Made by a program: the position numbers and the translations under genes
In this document: one piece after another, positions 7,078 through 16,014 of the stretch
Position numbering within the stretch: position 1 is the first letter of the stretch
Layout of the letters: the number at the start of each line of letters is the position of its first letter
DNA from: an uncultured Eubacteriales bacterium
Lineage (GTDB): Bacteria > Bacillota > Clostridia > Monoglobales > Monoglobaceae
Direction: 5' to 3'
NCBI GenBank assembly: GCA_900550775.1
Contig: URTH01000002.1
Coordinates: 1-27,083 of the forward strand
DNA: 27,083 bases
The notes under the pieces: model-generated
The model's database searches: none
Told to the model about the DNA's origin: nothing
The model's input: the letters and a program-made list of their open reading frames with translations, nothing else

Positions 7078-10000
7078 ATGAAACGATGTCTCGTAATTTT
7101 ACTTGCAATTGCGGTGGTATTCTCGTCATTGACATTTGTTTTTGCAGATGATTCGGTGATCACGATCTCGACGGCGGATGAATTAAAAGCGGTTGCGTCA
7201 AGTCTTGGTGCGCAGGGCGGTGCAGGTAAGGTTTATCAGTTGGGTGCGGATATCAATTTAGAGGGGGCAATATGGAACAACTATGCGATCGGTTCTGCTG
7301 CCGTACCGTTTCAGGGGACATTTGATGGCGCCGGACATAAGATTTTAAACTATAAGTTGAATGTACCGACGGGCGACTATAAAGAGGCGGATGGAAGAGA
7401 ATTAGACCTTGGTTTGTTCGGCGTGCTGGGCGGCGATGCAGTTGTTAAAAATTTGGGTCTTGATTATGTATCTTTTCAATCGGACGCATCATGGGGTTAT
7501 AACGCGCGCGGCGGTGCGCTGGCGGCCAAATTGGTTGACAATGCCAAGGTTGACAGATGCTATGCAAGAAATGTTACATTTAACACCGAGGAAAAGAGCA
7601 AGCTGGGTGAGGCCGGCGGCTTAATCGGTTACCTGAATGGTACAGGTGTTGCCGTAACAAACAGTTACAGTATTGCTTTCCTTGAGGAAAATGACAGTTG
7701 TGCCCATGAGGCGTCTTTAGTCGGTCTTGGAATGCAATTTTCAAAAATTGAAAACTGTTATGCGGAGGGAAGTTTAGCGTCGGTCGTTTCCGAAAAGACG
7801 AGTGCGATTATAAATTCGTACAGCACGGATAACAGCGGATGGAGTGCAAATACGCGGGTCGGTACGCTTGTGACGGCTGACAGGTTAAAGGGAATGCACG
7901 AAACATTGGGCAGTGCATTTAAAATTGGAACAAACTATAACAGCGGCTTTCCCGTCCTCACCTGGGAGCCTGATGCGGATGCCATGAAGGGCGCCGGCAC
8001 AGAGACAGACCCCTATCGGATTAAGAGTAAGGAAGATCTGATTGAAGTTTCCATCATGGAAACAACGGAAGAAAAGTATTTCCAATTAGATGCCGATATT
8101 GATCTGTATAACGTACAGTGGAAAACGCCAATCGGCACACCGTCGAATGTGTTTCGGGGTGTTTTTGACGGCGGCGGCCACGTGATCCGGAATTATTGGT
8201 ACTACGTACCCGTTGGCAATATTCCTGCCGAAAGAATAGGGCTTTTCGGCGTTGTAGGCGGCGATGCTGTGATCAAAAACCTTGGAGTTGAACAGGTTCG
8301 CGCAACATCAAACGAAAGCTGGGGATACAATGCCGTCGTGGGCGGTATGGTTTCAGAACTGAAGGACAACGCAGCCGTGGAAAGTTGTTATGTAAGAAAT
8401 ATTGTGGCTGACACAAAGAACGTAAATGTCGGGGTGCTTGGCGGCATGGTCGGTCTGGTCTCCGGCGCCGGCGCAACGGTGAAAAACTGCTACTGTCTGG
8501 AATTTACGGAAATTGATGACTGCGTTTCGACAGAGGACGGTTTAATCGGTAAGATTGACAATGTCCTTGCGGTAGAGAACTGTTATTCGGCATCGACATT
8601 TGCTACGGTAAAATCCGATATCGCAAACAGAGTTAAAAACTGTTATACAATTTCAAAGCAGGGTTGGGCGCCGGGCGGTTACAAAAGAGCCGGCGAATCG
8701 ATTACCGCAAGCAAACTGAAAGCTGCTGTGTATAAGCTGGGTGCCGGATTTAAAGAGGGCGGCGAAGAAACGCTGGGATTCCCTGCACTTTTGTGGCAGA
8801 ACGTTACAACGATTGTGTATGATTCCTTTGATACCGATGTTCCGCTTGATAAAGAGAATTTTGTTTATGAATGTGAATTTAATTATAAGACGGATGAAAA
8901 AATAAGCTTCTATTTTGAAAATACAAGCGGTTCCTATGCGAATGAACTGGTTACGCTGGATCAGGGTGTGTTCTATATTGCAAGCAACGAGATCAAAGAT
9001 GTGGAGGCGCCGGCAGGCGAATATAAAATTTGTATTCTTCGTGACGCAGCTCATAAAAACACCAATATCACCATTACTTCTCCCGACGGTTCGGTTCTGC
9101 GCAGAGGCGACGCGTTATTTACCGACGGGATGGATGATGTCAGGAGAGTTGTGATCAGAGCATATGGTGAAAACGACGTTGAAAGACACGAAATCGTTGC
9201 TTATCCGCAGTATGTCTCAAAACCGTTCGCGCTGATTGCGGAGCCGGCGCTTACAGGGTTCGATGCAAATGTCTATAATCTGGTTACATCGACCGATACC
9301 GACCCGAAAACAACGAGGACGTTTGCGTGGACGTCGGTGGAAAGCTTTGACAATATGGAGGTAATGTATAAGGCTGAAGGTGACGCGGCGTGGAAGACGG
9401 AGCCTGCGATAGCCGAAAACGTTCTTGATGAATATTATCAGGGGGTACATTATTTTAAGGCGGATTTAAAGGGCTTGACACCCGGAACAAAATATATTTA
9501 TAAAATAGGGAAAACGGGTTCAGACTCCGTCAATGACTGGAGCAGGGAATATCACTTTGAAACGGAAGCCGAAAACACAGATGAATTTAAATTTATCGCT
9601 TTATCCGATACCCAGGGAACTGTCTGGGACGGCGATGTCAAATATACGCATGCCACATTGCATGCCGCAAAAAACGATGTTCCCGATGCGGCATTTCTGC
9701 TCAATGCCGGCGACCTGATTCAGGATGCGACAAACGATGTAAATTCATGGAACATGTACCTGAAATCATTAAAGGGAGTCTGCGAAACACTTCCACACTA
9801 TGCGGCGATAGGAAACCATGATATATGGAAACATATTGAGGGTAACGAGCATCTTGGCATGGGCGAAAACATGTTGTTTGACCTGCACCTGAATCATCCG
9901 AACAATGGCGGTACGGCGGCGGTGGATATTACAAGGGATGATTTGGCACCGTCCAATATTGGGATACCCATTTTGTTTCAGCAGCAAAACTTTGACGAAA

Positions 10001-10845
10001 CAATTTATTCGTTCAATTACGGCAATGCCCATTTTGTTGTGTTGAATTCCGGCGGTTCATGGGGAATGGATACGGATGACGTCGTTCTTTTAAACGGTCA
10101 GAAAAGATGGTTAAAGGATGACCTTGAGGCAAACAAAGACGCGAGATGGAAAATTGTCGTCATGCACAGACCGGTTTATGCCTCTTCAAAACCCGTATAT
10201 GATAACCTGGTCTTTGGCGATGTGTTTCAGAAATATGGCGTTGACCTTGTCATTCACGGTGACGAGCACTGGACGGCAAGATCCTATCAGATCGATAATG
10301 AAGCCATCGTTGCGTCCTCCATGCAGAATGTTGATTTAGTATCAAAGGGCAAGGGCACGGTTTATACACTGATAGGATCTGTGAAAACCTTCGGTAACAG
10401 CCACGTGACCTATAATGGTACATTCCACCGGGAGATGTTTATGGGGAACGGTACCGAAGACAAACTGCCTGTTTATGCAACGTTTGAAATCACGAATGAA
10501 AAGATCGAGGTGACCCATAAGCAGATTGACGGTATGGTCGTTGACAACTTTACCATCATTGCAGATGACGCCGCTGCACAGGTTGTAAGGGTCAGTCAGT
10601 TTGGCGTGGCGGTAAAGGAACTGCTACAGCTGACGCCTGGTTATAAGGCTAAGGCCGAAACAAACGGCGATGCGGAAATTCTTGTTGGCTATTATGATGA
10701 GACAGGCAGACTCGTATATGCACAACACGCCGACGAAAATCATGAGTTTGTTGTTTATGACGGGGATTTTGCGGAATTAAGGCTGTTTGCGCTGGAATCA
10801 ATCGGCGGCATGAAACCGTTATCAAAGGCATATGAACTCAAATAA
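7078..10845 (+). CDS. Secreted multidomain metallophosphoesterase with duplicated beta-helix-like modules
   Basis: A 1255-residue protein with a signal peptide (MKRCLVILLAIAVVFSSLTF, cleavage near VFA). Residues of about 27-300 and 305-580 are two tandem copies of one module (YQLGADINL / FQLDADIDL; FDGAGHKILNY / FDGGGHVIRNY; LFGVLGGDAVVKNLG / LFGVVGGDAVIKNLG), rich in GLUG-type beta-helix repeats. About 720-830 is a fibronectin-like purple-acid-phosphatase N-domain (LTPGTKYIYKIG). About 837-1090 is a calcineurin-like phosphoesterase: SDTQ (D844), GDLIQD (D879), GNHD (912-915), MHRP (H1030) and GDEH (1061-1064), where GHxH is usual. The C-terminus (ESIGGMKPLSKAYELK) resembles a tail domain of clostridial surface proteins. 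The ATG at 7078 is chosen for the GGGGAGGGG at 7062-7070. Substrate unknown; extracellular phosphatase or nucleotidase activity is inference. Confidence 0.85.
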   Translation: MKRCLVILLAIAVVFSSLTFVFADDSVITISTADELKAVASSLGAQGGAGKVYQLGADINLEGAIWNNYAIGSAAVPFQGTFDGAGHKILNYKLNVPTGDYKEADGRELDLGLFGVLGGDAVVKNLGLDYVSFQSDASWGYNARGGALAAKLVDNAKVDRCYARNVTFNTEEKSKLGEAGGLIGYLNGTGVAVTNSYSIAFLEENDSCAHEASLVGLGMQFSKIENCYAEGSLASVVSEKTSAIINSYSTDNSGWSANTRVGTLVTADRLKGMHETLGSAFKIGTNYNSGFPVLTWEPDADAMKGAGTETDPYRIKSKEDLIEVSIMETTEEKYFQLDADIDLYNVQWKTPIGTPSNVFRGVFDGGGHVIRNYWYYVPVGNIPAERIGLFGVVGGDAVIKNLGVEQVRATSNESWGYNAVVGGMVSELKDNAAVESCYVRNIVADTKNVNVGVLGGMVGLVSGAGATVKNCYCLEFTEIDDCVSTEDGLIGKIDNVLAVENCYSASTFATVKSDIANRVKNCYTISKQGWAPGGYKRAGESITASKLKAAVYKLGAGFKEGGEETLGFPALLWQNVTTIVYDSFDTDVPLDKENFVYECEFNYKTDEKISFYFENTSGSYANELVTLDQGVFYIASNEIKDVEAPAGEYKICILRDAAHKNTNITITSPDGSVLRRGDALFTDGMDDVRRVVIRAYGENDVERHEIVAYPQYVSKPFALIAEPALTGFDANVYNLVTSTDTDPKTTRTFAWTSVESFDNMEVMYKAEGDAAWKTEPAIAENVLDEYYQGVHYFKADLKGLTPGTKYIYKIGKTGSDSVNDWSREYHFETEAENTDEFKFIALSDTQGTVWDGDVKYTHATLHAAKNDVPDAAFLLNAGDLIQDATNDVNSWNMYLKSLKGVCETLPHYAAIGNHDIWKHIEGNEHLGMGENMLFDLHLNHPNNGGTAAVDITRDDLAPSNIGIPILFQQQNFDETIYSFNYGNAHFVVLNSGGSWGMDTDDVVLLNGQKRWLKDDLEANKDARWKIVVMHRPVYASSKPVYDNLVFGDVFQKYGVDLVIHGDEHWTARSYQIDNEAIVASSMQNVDLVSKGKGTVYTLIGSVKTFGNSHVTYNGTFHREMFMGNGTEDKLPVYATFEITNEKIEVTHKQIDGMVVDNFTIIADDAAAQVVRVSQFGVAVKELLQLTPGYKAKAETNGDAEILVGYYDETGRLVYAQHADENHEFVVYDGDFAELRLFALESIGGMKPLSKAYELK

Positions 10846-10881
10846 AACGCCCGGAGTGAGAAATTTTTTGTATCAAAATAC

Positions 10882-10910
10882 TTGACAGATGCGATGTTTT
10901 GTGCTATAAT
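10882..10910 (+). promoter_or_regulatory. Promoter of the rimP-nusA-infB operon
   Basis: Perfect consensus TTGACA (10882-10887) and TATAAT (10905-10910) at 17-base spacing. It is the best promoter in the window and fits a highly expressed operon. Confidence 0.93.
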
Positions 10911-10934
10911 TTGCATGTAATATTGTGAGAGGCA

Positions 10935-10966
10935 GAAGAGTGAGGGAAACCTCACTCTTTTCCTTT
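10935..10966 (+). promoter_or_regulatory. Leader hairpin, candidate attenuator before rimP
   Basis: A 10-bp perfect stem (10936-10945 with 10950-10959, AAGAGTGAGG and its complement) closes on a GAAA tetraloop and is followed by TTTCCTTT. It lies between the promoter and the rimP ribosome binding site, so it can act as a leaky terminator or anti-termination target for the operon. Confidence 0.75.
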
Positions 10967-10983
10967 GCGAAACGGAGGTTATC

Positions 10984-11448
10984 ATGGCATATTCAAAAAC
11001 GGAACAAAAGGTTTGGAATCTGGCGGAGCCTGTCGTGCAGGAGGAAGGCTGCTATCTCTATGATGTGGAATATGTCAAAGAGGGCGGCATCTGGTATCTG
11101 CGGGTTTTGGCAGATAAAGAGGACGGAGGGATCACTCTGGACGAATGTGAGGCGATATCCAGACGGCTCAGCGATGTGCTGGATCGGGAGGATCCGATCG
11201 ACCGCAACTATTATTTGGAGGTGGCGTCTCCCGGCGTGGAGCGTAAGCTGAAAACCGCGGCGCACTTTATGCGCTATCTGGGCGAGACGGTGGATGTCGG
11301 CCTGTATCGTGCGATCGACGGAACAAAGCAGCTGACCGGCACGCTGGAGGGCTTTGACGGAGAGACGATCACCCTGCTTGCAGGCGATACGCGCTATCAG
11401 ATTGCAAAGGGCGATACGACTGTGGTGCATCTGCACTTTGATTTTTAG
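10984..11448 (+). CDS. rimP: Ribosome maturation factor RimP
   Basis: A 154-residue cytoplasmic factor needed for maturation of the 30S subunit. It matches the family in length and in its motifs: an N-terminal alpha/beta domain (GCYLYDVEYVKEGGIWYLRVLAD), then LDECEAISRRLSDVLD and the signature YYLEVASPGVERKL near residues 78-91, and a C-terminal SH3-like barrel. GGAGG at 10974-10978 precedes the ATG. It is the first gene of the operon and comes after the consensus promoter and leader hairpin, followed by nusA after 124 bases, the universal order in Firmicutes. Confidence 0.95.
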   Translation: MAYSKTEQKVWNLAEPVVQEEGCYLYDVEYVKEGGIWYLRVLADKEDGGITLDECEAISRRLSDVLDREDPIDRNYYLEVASPGVERKLKTAAHFMRYLGETVDVGLYRAIDGTKQLTGTLEGFDGETITLLAGDTRYQIAKGDTTVVHLHFDF

Positions 11449-11572
11449 CAGACGTGCGGTTAAAAATCAAGAGCAAAAATCCGCCTTTTTAGGGCTTGGA
11501 CGGCACGAAATCAAACGATAAGAATGTTTTACAAAATAAGTGATAAAATACGGGAAAGGGATGAGTGGAAAA

Positions 11573-12649
11573 ATGAGTTCGGAATTATTTGAATCTTTGG
11601 AACTGATTGAGGAAGAAAAAGGAATCAGCCGCGACGTGATCTTGGACGCGCTGGAAAGCGCGCTGATTTCGGCATACCGCAAGCATTTCGGCGCCGCACA
11701 GGACGTACACGTGATATTTGATGAAGAAACGGGTGCGATTCGGATTGTGGCACGGAAAAAGGTTGTTGAGGAAGTGGAGGATCGCGAGAGCGAAATTTCG
11801 CTGGACGAGGCAAAGAAAATCAATGAGAAATACACGGTCGGCGACACCGCAGAATTTGAGGTGACCCCCAAATCGTTTGGCAGAATTGCGGCACAGACTG
11901 CGCGCCAGGTGGTGTTTCAGCGGATGCACGAGGCAGAGCGTGAAAAAATGGTCAGCGAATATTCTGACCGTGAAAATGATATTGCCAGCGCCGTGGTACG
12001 CCGGATCGAACGCCGGAACGTCATGCTGGAGATCGAAAACACCGAGTCGGTGCTGATGCCCAGCGAACAGGTGCGCGCCGATAACTATAAGGTCGGCGAG
12101 CGGTATAAGGTATTTGTCGTTGAGGTGGCGGATTCGGTCAAAGGGGTTCATCTGGTGGTTTCCCGTTCGCACCCCGGATTGGTGCGCCGTCTGCTGGAGC
12201 TGGAGGTTCCCGAAATCGGTGATGGCATCATCGAAATTAAGGCGCTGTCCAGAGAGCCGGGATCAAGAAGTAAGATTGCCGTACATTCCACCAAAGAAAA
12301 TGTGGATCCGGTGGGTACCTGTATCGGACCGAAGGGGATGCGTGTGCAGGAGGTTATCCATGAACTGCGCGGCGAGAAAATCGATATCATCAAATACAGT
12401 GAGGATCCGGCAGAATACGTTGCCAATGCGCTGAGCCCGGCCGATGTCCTGTCGATTGAGGTGGATGAGGATCAGCATATCTGCCGCGTTTTGGTTCCGG
12501 CCAGCCAGCTTTCGCTTGCGATCGGCCGGGAAGGTCAGAATGTCCGTCTTGCGGCACGGCTGACCGGCTGGAAGATCGACCTGAGCGCAAAGACCGAAGA
12601 GGCGGACGAGACGGCCGAATCGGAAGAGAAGCAGGCGGAGGAAGTATGA
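11573..12649 (+). CDS. nusA: Transcription termination/antitermination protein NusA
   Basis: Binds RNA polymerase and nascent RNA and controls pausing, termination and antitermination. The 358-residue protein starts MSSELFESLELIEEEKGISR, the conserved N-terminal domain, followed by an S1 domain (about 130-200), and two KH domains (VGTCIGPKGMRVQEVIHELRGEKIDI, and later LAIGREGQNVRLAARLTGWKIDL). The acidic C-terminal repeats of enterobacterial NusA are absent, as in Bacillus. The ATG at 11573 matches the family start; an ATG at 11561 and a GTG at 11540 are in frame but fit less well. The last four bases overlap the next gene (ATGA type), indicating translational coupling. Confidence 0.97.
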   Translation: MSSELFESLELIEEEKGISRDVILDALESALISAYRKHFGAAQDVHVIFDEETGAIRIVARKKVVEEVEDRESEISLDEAKKINEKYTVGDTAEFEVTPKSFGRIAAQTARQVVFQRMHEAEREKMVSEYSDRENDIASAVVRRIERRNVMLEIENTESVLMPSEQVRADNYKVGERYKVFVVEVADSVKGVHLVVSRSHPGLVRRLLELEVPEIGDGIIEIKALSREPGSRSKIAVHSTKENVDPVGTCIGPKGMRVQEVIHELRGEKIDIIKYSEDPAEYVANALSPADVLSIEVDEDQHICRVLVPASQLSLAIGREGQNVRLAARLTGWKIDLSAKTEEADETAESEEKQAEEV

Positions 12650-12906
12650 AGCCGCTTAGAATGTGTACGGTTTGCCGAAAACGCTTTGAAAAAAAGGATT
12701 TGATCCGTGTGGCGCGTACGCCGGACGGCGCCGTGCCGGACTTAAACGGAACTCTGCCGGGACGCGGCGCGTACCTCTGCAAAAGCCGGGACTGTCTCTT
12801 GGCGGCGCAGAAACGGCGCGTGCTGGAGAGGGCATTTTCCGGGAAGATTGACGCTGCGGTTTACGCAGCGATCAGAGAAATCGGGGAGGAAACCGATGAA
12901 CGCTAA
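12646..12906 (+). CDS. rnpM: YlxR/RnpM family RNA-binding protein
   Basis: An 86-residue basic protein of the YlxR family (DUF448), recently described in Firmicutes as an RNase P modulator. The sequence MKPLRMCTVCRKRFEKKDLIR followed by GRGAYLCKSRDCL is the family signature (C-x-x-C-R, then GRGAYLC). It overlaps the end of nusA by four bases and the start of the L7Ae-family gene by 11 bases, its invariant place between nusA and infB. The precise role here is taken from the family. Confidence 0.92.
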   Translation: MKPLRMCTVCRKRFEKKDLIRVARTPDGAVPDLNGTLPGRGAYLCKSRDCLLAAQKRRVLERAFSGKIDAAVYAAIREIGEETDER

Positions 12907-13210
12907 ATTTTGCGGAATGCTGGGGCTTACCATGCGTGCAGGCAAGCTGGCCTGCGGCGAGGCCGCGGCCGAAGAGGCCGTTCGCGGCGGCACGGCAAAG
13001 CTGCTGATTTTGGCAGCGGACGCGTCCGGCAATACCGAAAAAAAGTTTTTGAATATGGCAAACTATCATCAGATTGAGGTGATTCGTCCGGGTGACCGCC
13101 ACGCAATCGGCGGCGCCATCGGGAGAGCCGCAGCCGTGACAGCTGCGGTGACCGACCGCGGACTGGCAGAGCAGCTTTGCCGGCTGGCGGCAGTGACGGA
13201 CGAGAGGTAG
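12896..13210 (+). CDS. L7Ae-family ribosomal/K-turn-binding protein (YlxQ)
   Basis: A 104-residue member of the ribosomal protein L7Ae/L30e/S12e/Gadd45 family that binds kink-turn RNA. Seen here are CGMLGLTMRAGKLACGEAA at the N-terminus, KLLILAADASGNTEKKFLNMA in the middle and a GGAIGR segment. The ATG at 12896 lies inside the end of the previous gene (11-base overlap) with GGGGAGG 7 bases upstream; an ATG-free extension upstream is a read-through of the other frame. It sits between rnpM and infB as in Bacillus and Clostridia. Confidence 0.92.
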   Translation: MNAKFCGMLGLTMRAGKLACGEAAAEEAVRGGTAKLLILAADASGNTEKKFLNMANYHQIEVIRPGDRHAIGGAIGRAAAVTAAVTDRGLAEQLCRLAAVTDER

Positions 13211-13236
13211 AGGCGGCGGTGGCCGCTTGCGGAGAT

Positions 13237-13255
13237 GCAGCCGATGGGCGGCTGC
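13237..13255 (+). promoter_or_regulatory. Hairpin next to the infB ribosome binding site
   Basis: GCAGCCG (13237-13243) and CGGCTGC (13249-13255) form a 7-bp GC-rich stem with a 5-base loop, ending 2 bases before the AAGGAG of infB. It may tune access of ribosomes to infB. No T run follows, so it is not a terminator. Confidence 0.5.
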
Positions 13256-13273
13256 GAAAGGAGTGTGTCGAGT

Positions 13274-15529
13274 ATGGAAAAAATCAGAGCCTATGAACTT
13301 TCCAAATCCTTTGGCTTTCCGAGCAAGGAGATTGTAAAGGTTTTGCATGATTACGGCGTATCAACAAAAAATCATATGAGCGCCCTGACCGAGTATGAAT
13401 TGGACGTTATTTTTGAATACTATACGCAGAAGAATCAGGCAGAAGATTTTTCGCTTTATGAACCCAAAAAGGAAGAAAAGAAGCCGGAACCGGAAACGGC
13501 GGAGACTGCGCCGGGCGAGGAGATCCCGATGGAGGAAGTCAGCGTTGTCCGGAAAACCAGAACGGTGGACACCCGTGTCAATACGGTAGATCTTGACCGT
13601 TTGGACGATGAGAAAATGGAAGAGCTGATTCCGGAGAATGTCAAGACCGAAGGGGCAGCCAAAAAGCAGAAGATCAACCAGAAAAAGAAGCAGCAGGGCA
13701 GACCGCAGGGCAGCGGAAAGCCAAAGCCCCGGCCGGAGGAAATGCTGAAAAAGACCGAGCGCAAGAAGGAAAAGGCGGAAAAGATCCATGTGCTGATTCC
13801 GGAGTCGATCACGGTCGGCGAACTGGCGTCCCGGATGAAAAAGCCGGCAACCGAGATCATCAAAAAGCTGATGCTTTTGGGCATCATGGCCTCGGTCAAC
13901 GAGTCGCTGGATTTTGACACCGCCTCCCTGATTGCAGAGGAGATGGGCTGCACCTTTGAAAAAGAAATTATCTTAACGGACGAGGAAAAGCTCTTCCATG
14001 ACGTGGAGGACGCGCCGGAGAGTTTAAAGCCGAGATCCCCGGTCGTTGTGGTGATGGGTCACGTAGACCACGGTAAGACATCGCTGCTTGACTGCATCCG
14101 CAATACCAATGTCACAGAGGGCGAGTTCGGCGGCATTACGCAGCATATCGGTGCGCACCGCGTCCGCGTCGGCGATAAGAAGATTACCTTCTTAGATACG
14201 CCGGGACACGAGGCATTTACCGCCATGCGTGCAAGAGGTGCATTGGTGACCGATATTGCGATCCTGGTGGTTGCGGCCGATGACGGTATCATGCCGCAGA
14301 CCATTGAGGCCATCAACCATGCCCGCGCCGCAGAGGTATCGATCATTGTTGCCATTAATAAGATTGATAAAGAGGGCGCCAACCCCGATCGCGTCCGCCA
14401 GGAGTTGACCGAGCACGGTCTGGTTCCGGAGGAATGGGGCGGCGATACTATCTGTGTGGAGGTTTCGGCCAAGAAGGGAACCAACATCGATACTCTGCTT
14501 GAAATGGTACTTTTGGTTGCCGAGATGAAGGAGCTGAAAGCCAACCCCGACCGCGCCGCAAAGGGAACGGTAATTGAGGCGCAGCTGGATAAGGGCCGCG
14601 GCCCGGTTGCCACCGTTTTGGTACAAAACGGAACGCTGCGCGTCGGCGATATTGTTGTGGCAGGCACCAGCGTGGGCCGTGTCCGTGCGATGAATGACGA
14701 TAAGGGACGCAGCGTGAAGAAGGCGGGGCCTTCGATCCCGGTTGAGATTCTCGGCCTGTCCGAGGTGCCGGAGGGCGGCGATGTGTTCTATGCCGTAGAC
14801 GATGAACGCAAGGCGCGCGAAGTCGTAGAGGCCAGAAAGTTTAAAGAAAAACAGGAAAGACAAAAGAAAGCCACCGCGATCTCTCTGGATAATCTGTTTG
14901 AGCAGATTGAGGCCGGCAAGATGAAGGATCTCAATATCATTGTAAAGGCAGACGTACAGGGCAGCGTGGAGGCGGTGCGGCAGTCACTGGAGCGGATCTC
15001 GAACGATGAGGTACGGGTCAACATCATCCACGGCGCAGTCGGCGCGGTCACCGAGTCCGATGTAATGCTTGCCAGCGCGTCAAATGCGATTATTGTCGGC
15101 TTTAACGTACGCCCGACAGGCGGTGCGTCCGCGGCCGCCGAGGATGCGGATGTGGATATCCGTCTGTACCGCGTGATTTATGACGCGATTGAGGATATCG
15201 AAAAGGCGATGAAGGGTATGCTGGCACCGACCTTCCGCGAGGCGGTTACCGGCCATGTGGAAATCCGTACGACCTTTAAGGTTTCCGGTATCGGCACGAT
15301 CGGCGGCGGTTATGTACAGGACGGTAAGATCCAGCGCAGCAGCCAGGTGCGTGTGGTGCGTGACGGTATTGTTATTCACGAGGGTGAGCTGGGTTCTCTG
15401 CGCCGGTTTAAGGACGATGTCAAAGAGGTCGCTGCCGGTTACGAATGCGGACTCAGCATCGATAAATTTAACGACATTAAAGACGGAGACATCATTGAAG
15501 CTTATGTCATGGAACAGGTAGAGGTCTAG
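13274..15529 (+). CDS. infB: Translation initiation factor IF-2
   Basis: A 751-residue GTPase that places fMet-tRNA on the 30S subunit and promotes subunit joining. Domains in order: IF2N helical domain ([14 protein letters not shown], residues 1-50), a charged Lys/Glu linker to about 165 with a [19 protein letters not shown] stretch, a second IF2N ([12 protein letters not shown]), the G domain with GHVDHGKT (262-269), DTPGHEAF (308-315) and NKID (362-365), then domains II, C1 and C2 to the end ([12 protein letters not shown]). The upstream ATG at 13235 is rejected: AAGGAG at 13258-13263 lies 10 bases before the ATG at 13274, and the family begins there. The linker is short compared with enterobacterial IF2. 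Confidence 0.98.
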   Translation: MEKIRAYELSKSFGFPSKEIVKVLHDYGVSTKNHMSALTEYELDVIFEYYTQKNQAEDFSLYEPKKEEKKPEPETAETAPGEEIPMEEVSVVRKTRTVDTRVNTVDLDRLDDEKMEELIPENVKTEGAAKKQKINQKKKQQGRPQGSGKPKPRPEEMLKKTERKKEKAEKIHVLIPESITVGELASRMKKPATEIIKKLMLLGIMASVNESLDFDTASLIAEEMGCTFEKEIILTDEEKLFHDVEDAPESLKPRSPVVVVMGHVDHGKTSLLDCIRNTNVTEGEFGGITQHIGAHRVRVGDKKITFLDTPGHEAFTAMRARGALVTDIAILVVAADDGIMPQTIEAINHARAAEVSIIVAINKIDKEGANPDRVRQELTEHGLVPEEWGGDTICVEVSAKKGTNIDTLLEMVLLVAEMKELKANPDRAAKGTVIEAQLDKGRGPVATVLVQNGTLRVGDIVVAGTSVGRVRAMNDDKGRSVKKAGPSIPVEILGLSEVPEGGDVFYAVDDERKAREVVEARKFKEKQERQKKATAISLDNLFEQIEAGKMKDLNIIVKADVQGSVEAVRQSLERISNDEVRVNIIHGAVGAVTESDVMLASASNAIIVGFNVRPTGGASAAAEDADVDIRLYRVIYDAIEDIEKAMKGMLAPTFREAVTGHVEIRTTFKVSGIGTIGGGYVQDGKIQRSSQVRVVRDGIVIHEGELGSLRRFKDDVKEVAAGYECGLSIDKFNDIKDGDIIEAYVMEQVEV

Positions 15530-15562
15530 CGCAGGTCTGCCGGATCTCTGATAGGAGGAGTT

Positions 15563-15901
15563 ATGGCAAATTATAATAGAATGGATCGGATTTCGGGAGA
15601 GGTCAAACGGGAGCTTTGCGCCGTCATCCGGGATCTTAAGGATCCGCGCTTACCGGCTATGACTTCGGTGGTAGCCGTGCGTGTCACCAAGGATTTAAAG
15701 TTTGCAAAGGCGTACATCAGTGTGATGGGCGATGAAAAGGTGCAAAAGGACGCACTTTCGGCGTTAAAGAGCGCCGGCGGTTTTATTCGGCGTGAGATCG
15801 GCCATCGGCTGAATCTTCGCAACACCCCGGAGTTTACCTTTACACTGGATGATTCCATTGCTTACGGCGCCCATATCAACCAAATTTTAAGGGAACTGTA
15901 A
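15563..15901 (+). CDS. rbfA: 30S ribosome-binding factor RbfA
   Basis: A 112-residue KH-like cold-adaptation factor that acts in late maturation of the 16S rRNA 5' region. It shows the family pattern RMDRISGEVKRELCAVIRDLKDPRL at the start, VTKDLKFAKAYISVMGD in the middle, and LRNTPEFTFTLDDSIAYGAHI at the end. AGGAGG lies 4 bases before the ATG, 33 bases after infB. It functions with RimP from the same operon. Confidence 0.96.
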   Translation: MANYNRMDRISGEVKRELCAVIRDLKDPRLPAMTSVVAVRVTKDLKFAKAYISVMGDEKVQKDALSALKSAGGFIRREIGHRLNLRNTPEFTFTLDDSIAYGAHINQILREL

Positions 15902-15902
15902 A

Positions 15903-15950
15903 GCCCAGCAAAGGCAATTATGAAAAAGTAATGATTTTTCATTGCAGGGC
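15903..15950 (+). promoter_or_regulatory. Compound stem-loop in the rbfA-nrnA gap
   Basis: ATGAAAAA (15920-15927) pairs with TTTTTCAT (15935-15942); outside this GCA/TGC (15914-15916, 15943-15945) and GCCC/GGGC (15903-15906, 15947-15950) also pair across bulges. No T run follows, so it could be a processing or stabilising structure between rbfA and nrnA rather than a terminator. The remaining 64 bases to nrnA show nothing else clear. Confidence 0.45.
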
Positions 15951-16014
15951 ATATCGGATTTAACCTCCGTGCGCCCAAGATTTGCTTTGCACAGTTTCCA
16001 TTGAGGAGTAGACT

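Noticed and set aside
11470..11520. Possible fifth, very degenerate copy of the palindromic repeat in the rimP-nusA gap (AATCCGCCTTTTTAGGGC)
   Set aside because: Only the central CGCCTTTT-AGG region resembles the family; the outer arms are missing, so chance similarity is likely.
13670..13800. Internal start in infB giving a short IF2 form
   Set aside because: GGAGGA lies before an ATG in the linker but only 1-2 bases away, too close for a good start; no better site was seen.
13361..14863. Long open frames on the minus strand opposite infB
   Set aside because: They mirror a well-conserved plus-strand gene, show no ribosome sites or family features, and arise from the codon bias of infB.
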